From Bin5 sp965207495 (GTDB taxonomy: Bacteria; Chloroflexota; Anaerolineae; Caldilineales; Caldilineaceae): a stretch of DNA of 64,000 nucleotides. Each line of letters begins with the position of its first letter. Within the stretch, counting starts at the first letter, position 1. The notes below the pieces were generated by a model. It was not told the DNA's origin. It made no database searches and saw only the letters and a list, made by a program, of their open reading frames with translations. Location: assembly GCA_965207495.1 (NCBI GenBank), contig OZ242287.1, positions 2,604,001 to 2,668,000 on the forward strand. The letters run 5' to 3'. Shown here in pieces: positions 36,109-43,747 of this stretch. Both the position numbers and the translations under genes were made by a program.

Positions 36109-37038
36109 TTACACCTCCATTCGCGGATCAAAAGCATCTCTTAATCCGTCGCCAACAAAGTTCATCGCCAGCACCGCCACCGATATCGCTATGCCCGGCG
36201 GGAGCCAGAGCCATGGCGAGTTGGTAAGTACGGTCAACGACTGCGCTGAGTTCAGCATGCTCCCCCAGCTGGCCTGTGGTATCTGTACCCCCAAACCCAG
36301 AAACGAAAGCGCCGACTCGGTCAAAATCGTACCCGCAACCCCCAGCGTCGCTGCCACCAGAATGTAGGGCTGCAGATTTGGCAATATATGGCGGAAAACA
36401 ATCCTGTGGTGCGGCGTGCCAATACATCTCGCCGCCTCCACAAAAGCCTGTTCCCGTAACGATAACACCTGCGCGCGCAGCAGCCGCGCCAGTCCCTCCC
36501 AACCTAAGACTCCGATCACCACCATCACATTGATGATATTTGGCCCCAGCAGGGCAACCAACATCAGGATCGCGAAAAACGTGGGGAAGTTCATAACCAG
36601 CTCAGTGAAGCGCATCAGAATGTTGTCGATCCGCCCGCCAACGTAACCTGACACCGTGCCGATCAAGACACCTATCGAAATCGAGATCACATTCGCCACA
36701 AACCCCACCGACATCGAGATGCGCGCGCCGTAAACCATACGCGCCCACATATCCCTGCCCGCCGAGTCCGTGCCAAGAATGTGGTCTGCGCTGGGAGGCT
36801 GCCGAATCTTGTCCAGGTCAACAGTGTAAGGGTCTTTCAGCGCCACAATTGGCGCGAAAACCGCCACAAAACCCAGCACAGCAATTATTACCAAGCTGGC
36901 AACTGCCACCTTGTGGCGGCGAAAGCGAGCCGCCACCGTATTGGGGCTCTTTCTCGCCGTCAAATCCACCTGCTCTGAACTTTTTTCTGGCATGGGAGCG
37001 CTGGTCATGGCGCGGCGTCCCCTATAGACAGGTCGCAT
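36109..37038 (-). CDS. ABC transporter permease, DppC-like
   Basis: A roughly 309-residue permease. After a polar N-terminus, the first helix is VAVASLVIIAVLGFVAVFAP. A typical DppC loop DHILGTDSAGRDMWARMVYGAR precedes the core, and the EAA loop is VEAARCIGTPHHRIVFRHILPN, ending FVGDGLRDAFDPR. The start is uncertain: ATG 37038, ATG 37008 and TTG 37050 are all in frame, and none has a strong ribosome-binding site. It lies between the binding protein gene and the glycosidase-like gene. Its DppB partner is two genes further upstream, separated by the lyase and binding protein genes. Confidence 0.88.
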   Translation of the reverse strand: MRPVYRGRRAMTSAPMPEKSSEQVDLTARKSPNTVAARFRRHKVAVASLVIIAVLGFVAVFAPIVALKDPYTVDLDKIRQPPSADHILGTDSAGRDMWARMVYGARISMSVGFVANVISISIGVLIGTVSGYVGGRIDNILMRFTELVMNFPTFFAILMLVALLGPNIINVMVVIGVLGWEGLARLLRAQVLSLREQAFVEAARCIGTPHHRIVFRHILPNLQPYILVAATLGVAGTILTESALSFLGLGVQIPQASWGSMLNSAQSLTVLTNSPWLWLPPGIAISVAVLAMNFVGDGLRDAFDPRMEV

Positions 37039-37108
37039 CTCCGACTGCAACTGGCCTGAGAGGGGAGAAAATGCCCATCATTCTCCCCCCTCTCTTTCCA
37101 ATCCTTTT

Positions 37109-38827
37109 CTATCCGTCGAACGACCAGCCCTCCAGGTTTGTCCACCAGTCCCGTTTCGCGGGCAGCGGGTTGGACATATCCGCCAGGCTACCAACGACAC
37201 CCTGGTCTGTAATCTCCGGTATGTTGACGCCGCCGTTGAAGACCCAGACATTATTGCCGACATACAGCGGCGCATGCGACGGGTTGTCGTTCAATGTCCT
37301 CTGTAGCTCGAAATAAATCTCCTGTCGAGCGGCTTGGTCGGTCAACTGACCCGCCTCGATCACCATATCCTCAAAGTCGCCGCCAATCGCTTCAGAATAG
37401 CCGTTGGCGTTGCGGCCCTGCGTAGTAAGGTGGAACTTGAGGAATCCATCCGGATCGGGGAATGAACCAAAGCCCACCCGTACCGCGTCAAAATCATGCG
37501 TGTCGTAGAATCGCTCCACCCACACCGAGCTGTCCATCTCCTCGATCTTGATCTTGAACCCGGCCTCCTCGAGCATCTGCTTCTCAGCCGCAACCTGGGC
37601 ACGCGCCTCCTCACTCCTTAGAGTGATCAGGTTGACCGTAACCTCCTGGTCAAAGTCCCACCCGGCATCCTCCAGCAAACTGCGCGCCAGGTCGGCGTCG
37701 TAGTCGTACGGGTTGAGGTCGGCAGGGATCGACCAGCCGTGGATCAGCGGGGAATTGTAGATCGTCCCGTTGCCGCCCTGGAAGACCTCAATGATCTTCT
37801 TCCTGTCCAGCGCATGCAACCACGCCTGCCGCACACGCTTGTCCGCAAAGAAACCCCGCCTCAAGTTGAACGAATAGGCAGTGAATACGACACCCGTTGT
37901 TGCCACGACCTTGAAGTCGGAATTGTCGATGAACGACTGCACAACCTCACTGGAGCCCGTGTTGAGCCCGCCCCATGCGTTGAAGTGCGCCTCGCCCCTC
38001 TCCAGTGCAATCTGTCCCACGTCCGGCGAAGCCACGATCTGCATGATATAGCTTCCCAGTTTGGGCTTGCCCCAGTGCCAGTCGTCATTGGCATCCAGGC
38101 GAATGAACTGGTCGGCCTGGTACTCCACAAACTTGAACGGGCCCGAACCGAGCGGGTCTTCGAAGAAGAAGGACTGGTTCTCCAGCGTGTCGGGAGCGAC
38201 ATCGCCCAGTACATGCTTCGGCAGTATCGAATTCGTAGCCTGAAAGAGGAACAGCCCCGTCGGGTATGCAGTAGTGAACTGGACGGTCTTGTCATCAACC
38301 ACTGTAATCCCGGCTACACTGTCCGCCTCTTCGTTCGAGTAGGCCTCGGCCCCCTCGATCATGGCCAGGTTGCTGACCTGGCGCGACTTTGTCGCCGGGT
38401 TCAGGTAGAGTTCGTACGTATAGAGTACGTCCTCGGCCGTAAAATCAGTGCCGTCGTGCCATTTTGCGTCCGGATGAATGTGGAAGGTGTACTGCGTTGC
38501 GTCGTCTGATACCTCCCAACTCTCCGCCATGATCGGCACAAAGCCGGTCTTGGGCACATTCTGTTGGATCAGCGGAGGCAGCACACACTGGAAAAAGTGC
38601 GCCTGAAAGCCCTGCACGGCTGTCAGAGGATTGAAGCTGTTAATCGGGCCCCCGTAAAGTCCAATCAGGTTGCCTCTCTGCATCTCTTCCGCCGGCGCCG
38701 CTTCCGAATCCGCTCCTGCATCGGACGCCACCGGCGCGCATGCCGCCAGCACCGTTGCGCCGGCCGCCAGCGCGCTTGCCTTGAGAAACGCACGTCGATT
38801 TACGCCATGAACCTTTCTGCTTCGCAT
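37109..38827 (-). CDS. ABC transporter substrate-binding protein, family 5, Tat-type lipoprotein signal
   Basis: A 572-residue solute-binding protein. The N-terminus has a twin-arginine motif NRRAFLKAS followed by a hydrophobic stretch and lipobox LAAC, suggesting Tat export and lipid anchoring. Family-5 features include WHDGTDFTAEDVLYTYELY and VRQAWLHALDRKKI near residue 330. GGGAGG precedes ATG 38827. It lies between the lyase and DppC-like genes in a single operon. It differs clearly from the binding protein at 16938 in length, signal type and sequence, so the two importers probably take different ligands. The presence of glycosidase-like and lyase genes in the operon suggests a carbohydrate ligand (inference). 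Confidence 0.9.
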   Translation of the reverse strand: MRSRKVHGVNRRAFLKASALAAGATVLAACAPVASDAGADSEAAPAEEMQRGNLIGLYGGPINSFNPLTAVQGFQAHFFQCVLPPLIQQNVPKTGFVPIMAESWEVSDDATQYTFHIHPDAKWHDGTDFTAEDVLYTYELYLNPATKSRQVSNLAMIEGAEAYSNEEADSVAGITVVDDKTVQFTTAYPTGLFLFQATNSILPKHVLGDVAPDTLENQSFFFEDPLGSGPFKFVEYQADQFIRLDANDDWHWGKPKLGSYIMQIVASPDVGQIALERGEAHFNAWGGLNTGSSEVVQSFIDNSDFKVVATTGVVFTAYSFNLRRGFFADKRVRQAWLHALDRKKIIEVFQGGNGTIYNSPLIHGWSIPADLNPYDYDADLARSLLEDAGWDFDQEVTVNLITLRSEEARAQVAAEKQMLEEAGFKIKIEEMDSSVWVERFYDTHDFDAVRVGFGSFPDPDGFLKFHLTTQGRNANGYSEAIGGDFEDMVIEAGQLTDQAARQEIYFELQRTLNDNPSHAPLYVGNNVWVFNGGVNIPEITDQGVVGSLADMSNPLPAKRDWWTNLEGWSFDG

Positions 38828-38953
38828 AGTTTTCCTCCCGGAAAGTGAATGTAACGCTACCGATACCGTTAAGAAAGCGGAGAAGAGATTAGAGATCCTG
38901 GAGGGTCAGGTTACTGACGCCGCCAGCTCCTCTCCTGGACATCATCCTGTCAG

Positions 38954-39871
38954 CTAACTGAGTTTCAAGTCCACAAACAGTTGAGATAACTGCTCCATCT
39001 GCGCGTCCGTCAGCGAGTGGTACGGGGGCCTCCGCCAGCGCTGCGACAGACCGAAATGTTCAAAAGTACCATGCAGTGCCGCGTCAAAGCCGCCCTTCAC
39101 ACTTAGCACATAATCAAAGTAGGGCATGTCGTATTCCCGTATGATCCGTGCGGCCTCTGCCCAATCCTCCGTCTGCACTGCCTGCCAGTACGTCTGTGTG
39201 ATCTGAGGCGCAAAAGTGACGAATGTAGACAGATAACCGTCGCAACCATAATGAATCAGGTCAAAATGATTCTGCTTCTGTCCGCCGGAAATGATCGCCC
39301 AGTGACCGTGAAGCAGGAGTGCCATCTTCCGCGCAAAGGCGCCCACCAGGTCGTCCTTTATCGCAATGACGCCCGGCGTCTCGTCACGCAACCTCCCCAA
39401 CACCTCCAAGCCCATCGCCTGCGAACGACTGAAAACGTTGGTCACAACCATGACCGGGATTTCCGCGGCCACCGCTGCATAATGGGCCACGAATGTCTCG
39501 GCCGTGCATGAACCCGCCCAGTCCGGCGGTAATACCATCAGCACGTCGGCCCCAACATCGCGCGCGTACCGGGCAAACTCGACCGTCTTGCCCGTCCACC
39601 AGATACGGTCGGCCGCCACCACCGCGGCCCGCCCCGCCGCCTGGTCGGCCACGACCTTGGTAACTGCCGCCACTTCATCATCCGTCAGCAACGAGAAAAG
39701 ACTGTCCCCATACGTCAGCAGCATCGTTGTGCTGCCTGCCTCGATGCCCCTATCCACCAGTCCGCGTAAACTGTCGTAGTCGATCGCGCCGTCGCGCATG
39801 AACGGCGTATGTACCGACATCACCGGCCCTGACAGCAAACTACGAAGTTCTTGTGAAGATCGCATCGACAT
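38954..39871 (-). CDS. DapA/NanA-family Schiff-base aldolase or lyase
   Basis: A 305-residue TIM-barrel protein of the dihydrodipicolinate synthase / N-acetylneuraminate lyase superfamily. Visible signatures are SVHTPFMRDGAIDYDSL at the N-terminus, the TYGDSLFSLLTDDE loop, VLPPDW, VVTNVF, and the Schiff-base lysine in VIAIKDD near residue 175. The GxxGE-type loop is replaced by TYGDS, so it is unlikely to be true DapA; a keto-acid sugar aldolase or dehydratase is more probable. Its start follows the permease stop by three bases; ATG 39865 has better spacing to AGGAT than ATG 39871. Its place inside the transporter operon suggests cleavage of an imported sugar acid (inference). Confidence 0.85.
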   Translation of the reverse strand: MSMRSSQELRSLLSGPVMSVHTPFMRDGAIDYDSLRGLVDRGIEAGSTTMLLTYGDSLFSLLTDDEVAAVTKVVADQAAGRAAVVAADRIWWTGKTVEFARYARDVGADVLMVLPPDWAGSCTAETFVAHYAAVAAEIPVMVVTNVFSRSQAMGLEVLGRLRDETPGVIAIKDDLVGAFARKMALLLHGHWAIISGGQKQNHFDLIHYGCDGYLSTFVTFAPQITQTYWQAVQTEDWAEAARIIREYDMPYFDYVLSVKGGFDAALHGTFEHFGLSQRWRRPPYHSLTDAQMEQLSQLFVDLKLS

Positions 39872-39874
39872 ATC

Positions 39875-40837
39875 CTATTCGTGGCGAATACGCGGGTCGG
39901 CTACCGCATACAAAATGTCTGCAACCAGGTTGCTGAACAGGACCAGGACCGCCGCCACAAACGTCAGCCCCATCAATACCGGATAGTCCCGCTGGGAGAT
40001 GGCCTGAATCGCCATCCGCCCCATGCCCGGCCACTGGAACATGGTTTCAATGATGACAGTCCCTCCAAAGAGAATCGGCAGACGCAGCGTTACTATTGTA
40101 ATGACCGGCAGTAACGCGTTTCGCAGGGCGTGCCCGATGACGACGCGAGTCTCCTTCAGGCCCTTGGCGCGGGCAGTGGTCACGTACTCCTGCCCAAGTA
40201 CCTCCAGCATCCCCGACCGCATATAACGGGTCAGCCCGGCCGTCAGATCCAGCGAAAGAATCACACCTGGCAGCACCAAATGGTGCAGATTGTCCAGCAG
40301 CGGCGGCGGCGCGTCAAAAGCGACTGATTGCATTCCAAAAGTGGGAAACCAACCCAATTTCAACGCAAAAACATACAGTGCAAGCAGGGCCAGAAAGAAG
40401 GAAGGTATCGAAATCGACAACAGCGCAAAAAGCGTCAGCACGTAATCCCAGATCGTATACTGCTTCAGGGCCGCCAGAACGCCCAGGCTGATTCCCAATA
40501 TCGAAGAGGCAACCAGCGCAAATCCCATCAGTTCCAAAGTGGCCGGCAATCGCACCGCGATCCGGCGCAGTACCGGTTCGCCCGTATGATACGAATAACC
40601 GAAATTGCCCTGCGCCAGCTGCCCTAGCCATATCGCGTAGCGTACGACGATCGGCTTGTTTAACCCCAACTCTTCCCTGAGTCGCTCAAGGTTTGCCGCC
40701 GACAACTCCTCTTCAGGATTGATCATCGCCATCACCGGGTCGCCCGGCGCGACACTGATAAAACTGAAGGTGATAAGTGTAATGCCAAGTATCAACGGGA
40801 TCGCCAGCAGCAGCCTGTTTGCAATAAATGTTGCCAT
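39875..40837 (-). CDS. ABC transporter permease, DppB-like
   Basis: A 320-residue DppB-type permease: N-terminal helix LLLAIPLILGITLITFSFIS, the loop LGLNKPIVVRYAIWLGQ with SYHTGEPV, and EAA loop TTARAKGLKETR followed by GHALRNALLPV. The ATG at 40837 overlaps the stop codon of the upstream glycosidase-like gene by one base (TGATG), a classic coupling arrangement; a TTG at 40849 is the alternative. It presumably pairs with the DppC-like protein at 36109-37038, although three other reading frames' worth of genes separates them. That is unusual, as dppB and dppC are normally adjacent. Confidence 0.88.
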   Translation of the reverse strand: MATFIANRLLLAIPLILGITLITFSFISVAPGDPVMAMINPEEELSAANLERLREELGLNKPIVVRYAIWLGQLAQGNFGYSYHTGEPVLRRIAVRLPATLELMGFALVASSILGISLGVLAALKQYTIWDYVLTLFALLSISIPSFFLALLALYVFALKLGWFPTFGMQSVAFDAPPPLLDNLHHLVLPGVILSLDLTAGLTRYMRSGMLEVLGQEYVTTARAKGLKETRVVIGHALRNALLPVITIVTLRLPILFGGTVIIETMFQWPGMGRMAIQAISQRDYPVLMGLTFVAAVLVLFSNLVADILYAVADPRIRHE

Positions 40838-42501
40838 CAATAAGCCCAATGCGGCGGATACTTGTCAAGCACATAACCGCCGACGCTCCGCAGAGGAACT
40901 GTCCGGTGCAAGAGCCCTTCACCGTCATCCCAGCTATCCAACCGTTCCTTGTGCCCCAGTCGCCGAACCATGCTCCACTCTTTCAACCTCTGGTGGCGCC
41001 CATTCGTGTCCCAGAAACATAGGCCGTCTGCCCCCGCCGCATAATTCTCAATTGCCCGCCGCCTGAACGTCTCCGGCGGCATCGTTCGCGGCATGAGCTC
41101 AGGATAATACCGGACAGACGAACCCCGCGTCAGCTGCGCAAAGTAATCGACATCGACCTCCTCATCGCGCCACGGATAAGAGATCAGGTTGTCGATCAAG
41201 CCCTTCTCAACCCACGCCGGCACGTCCAGCCCATAGAAAAGATTGGTATCCGCGTCATTCAGCACGTGCGCCGAGACCTCGAGCGGTCGCCCCCGCGCCT
41301 CGCCAATCTCCTGCATCGCCCGCCGCAGGTCCGCCATGAAATCAGTCATTACCCCCGCGCGGTAGCGCAGATACCGTTCGTCGTCCTCCGCCAGCTCCCT
41401 CGCCTCCAGACCCGTCTCGCGCCTGAACCCTTCCACGAGCGGCTCCTCGTAAAGCAAAAAAGGCGCGCCCCGGTTGAATATCGGGTTCACGCCCTCAATG
41501 TCATAGCGAGTCGCCACTTCCCGGAAAACACGCAGCAACAGATCCCGCACCTCGGGGAATGCGTAGCTCATCCGCGCGATCTCGCGCCCGTCAATATCTA
41601 CGCAGCGCCACTCCGGGTGTTCAAGGTAGAAGTCGCCCGTAAAGTAGTCCTCAAACGGCGGACAGCACTGAAACGCCTCCATGCGCTGGCTGATGTGGAC
41701 CTCCAACCCAACGCTGTGCCCATACTCCACAACCGTCTCGACCGTATCAATATCCTTTCCCGTCAATATCTGCATCGACTCGGCAATATTACGGTCCACG
41801 ACCCTCGGAAAGTCTCTCGTCTTGCTACCCGTCAGACTGCCAATGTCCGAAGGATATGTGAGAACATCGCCCCCGGCGCCCGGACACCAGAACATCTTCT
41901 GAAAATCGGTATCTCTGAACGGCTCCAGCCACTCCCAAATCTCCTCCCGGCTCGTAGGCCGGAATCGACCAAAATCACTGAAGCCGTCATTCATACAGAT
42001 GAGTCGCCTGTTGCTGCCTGGGCTTCGATCGGCAAGAAGGCTGGCAACCTCGCTTTCGTCAAGCGGTTCAAGCTTGACATAGGCAAGGTAGGCAGGCTTG
42101 GAAAAACCGGCCGTCTGCTGGCCCAGCACCAGGTCCTGCCCGCTGAGATCGGCCGTCTTCCAATACCGTTCATCCACGGAATAGTTATCGGCGAAACCTC
42201 CCTGCTCGGCTTCCCGGTTTACCTTGACAAAAGAACTGTCTCCCGTCAGCCGGACGCGTACCAGGTCCTCAGTCCAATTGCTCCACAAGCCCAGGTAAAA
42301 CCGGTGCCAACCCGATACACCAAGCGGGACCGTGACCGGAGGCGCCTCCGTCTCCGGCCCCGCGATCAACATCTTCCCGCTGAATTCAGCTGTCTCGTAA
42401 GGAACGACCTGCCAGTGGTACTTCCGCCTGTCGGTGGACAGGGCTTTCTGCGGCCTACTTAGACCAAGATCGGTTACATAGATCGGCTCATTCGCGGGCA
42501 T
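40837..42501 (-). CDS. Glycosidase-like TIM-barrel protein with N-terminal beta domain (copy 1)
   Basis: A 554-residue paralogue of the protein at 34370. The N-terminal domain contains VTDLGLSRP, PYETAEFSGKML and VSGWHRFYLGLW, parallel to the same elements of copy 2. The barrel contains RRLICMNDG, VGLEVHISQRMEAF, a WRCVDIDGREIARMSYAFPEVRD strand pair, RYDIEGVNPIFNRG, EEPLVEGF and GLCFWDTNG. GGGAGG lies 9 nt before ATG 42501, and this is the first gene of the operon. Two divergent copies bracketing the transporter suggest related activities on two linkages (inference). Catalytic residues and family number are unknown; a non-catalytic role is possible. No signal peptide. Confidence 0.75.
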   Translation of the reverse strand: MPANEPIYVTDLGLSRPQKALSTDRRKYHWQVVPYETAEFSGKMLIAGPETEAPPVTVPLGVSGWHRFYLGLWSNWTEDLVRVRLTGDSSFVKVNREAEQGGFADNYSVDERYWKTADLSGQDLVLGQQTAGFSKPAYLAYVKLEPLDESEVASLLADRSPGSNRRLICMNDGFSDFGRFRPTSREEIWEWLEPFRDTDFQKMFWCPGAGGDVLTYPSDIGSLTGSKTRDFPRVVDRNIAESMQILTGKDIDTVETVVEYGHSVGLEVHISQRMEAFQCCPPFEDYFTGDFYLEHPEWRCVDIDGREIARMSYAFPEVRDLLLRVFREVATRYDIEGVNPIFNRGAPFLLYEEPLVEGFRRETGLEARELAEDDERYLRYRAGVMTDFMADLRRAMQEIGEARGRPLEVSAHVLNDADTNLFYGLDVPAWVEKGLIDNLISYPWRDEEVDVDYFAQLTRGSSVRYYPELMPRTMPPETFRRRAIENYAAGADGLCFWDTNGRHQRLKEWSMVRRLGHKERLDSWDDGEGLLHRTVPLRSVGGYVLDKYPPHWAY

Positions 42502-43747
42502 TTGAGGTTCCTCCCGAAATATCTGGCGAATCGGATTTCGAGGATCCAGAGGAGTGGCGGCGCCACCGCAAGAGTCAGCGCCTTCCGCCCAGAATATAGC
42601 CCAACTTCCGGAAACTATGCAACTCGCTTTTTTTTAGGGGTTTGGATCAGATCTGTAGAGGTTTACTTGGGAGGCCTTGGTGCCTACCCGCGTCTGCGCC
42701 GTTTACGGGGCAGCAAAAATCCTGATGCTGGCCACCATCAAAGAGGCATGCTTTCGCAGGGAGAGTCAGGCGCAGAACTGGGAAAATCTGGGTACCTTTT
42801 CCGCCGCTGAAATGCTCGCCATCCCACAGCTGCCCATCAAACGAACTCAACGATGGGGAACCTGCCAGAGAGGAACTGCCATGCACTTTCTCGAGACAAA
42901 GTGCGACTGCTTTCACCAACATCCACCTATTCCCATTGCTGCAAATCGTTGCTCCCGCCTCCAGCGCCGTACACGTCGCAACCTGACTCGCCAAAAGGAA
43001 GTGAGATCTGAATTTCCGAGGGATGAGGAGGGCAGGCAACTTGAAACAGAGAGGAAGGTGCGAAATGTCGATCAATCAACCATTGCTTCCTGAAAACCGA
43101 ACCTCACGAACCAATCCAACTCCCGTCTGACACCAAGACTCTAGGTGCGGATTATGCACAATAAACGCGCCATCCCTGTCTGCCATTACCCAATTCGAAC
43201 TATGCAGTCCGCAATGCGCGGGGTTCCCAACATCCACGCACATCAGATCTGCCAGTGGAAATATCCAATGGACCCGAGAAGGAGGCGCGCTATGCTATGG
43301 CATCTCCAATCTCTCCGATTCAACACGCCGACCCTGGCGACAACTACACCATCACCGGCATGCGGCCAGCGTACTGGTCGGGAACAGCCGCGGCCAACAT
43401 GCCGATGTGATGCGTGTAACTATGGCAACGATTCTCCATCCGGTTGTATAGCTGTCGCCAAGGTCCGAGCGTTGAATCTTTGAGCCTGATTTCATCCAGA
43501 AAACACCTTCACGTGATTTGGTTCCATCCCTCACCATCGATCAGTAAACCTCAGAACAAAGAATACACCATTGAGGTGAAGCAAATGTGAGAAAACGACA
43601 TCCTCAAGGTGAAGTTTTGTGAACTGATAGGCAATGGCCCTATACTGGTTCTCGACGACTGGAGTCCACACATCTCAAAAATACGCCTGCACGACTCGAC
43701 GTTCTTTCCGCACCGCTATTTCTCCCTGGGGCCGAGCAAAGGATGAC
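42502..43747. other. Gene-poor region with 22-nt repeat
   Basis: About 1.2 kb with no supported gene. It should hold the divergent promoters of the minus-strand transporter operon and the kinase gene. ORFs of up to about 140 codons occur on both strands over 42.65-43.1 kb but have no recognisable family features and may be remnants. A 22-nt sequence at 43406-43427 recurs downstream of the kinase gene. Confidence 0.45.
43406..43427. repeat. 22-nt direct repeat, left copy
   Basis: TGTGATGCGTGTAACTATGG plus CA is repeated exactly at 46311-46332, with loosely similar flanks (both followed within 11 nt by CTCCAT). The two copies bracket the kinase/regulator gene in direct orientation. Confidence 0.7.

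Noticed and set aside
41266..42462. 398-codon plus-strand ORF opposite a glycosidase-like gene
   Set aside because: The minus-strand frame has a ribosome-binding site, a paralogue and operon context; the plus-strand product is Arg/Pro-rich without motifs.
42647..43093. Overlapping 138- and 142-codon ORFs on both strands
   Set aside because: No motif, signal, membrane segment or clear ribosome-binding site; cannot be supported as genes.
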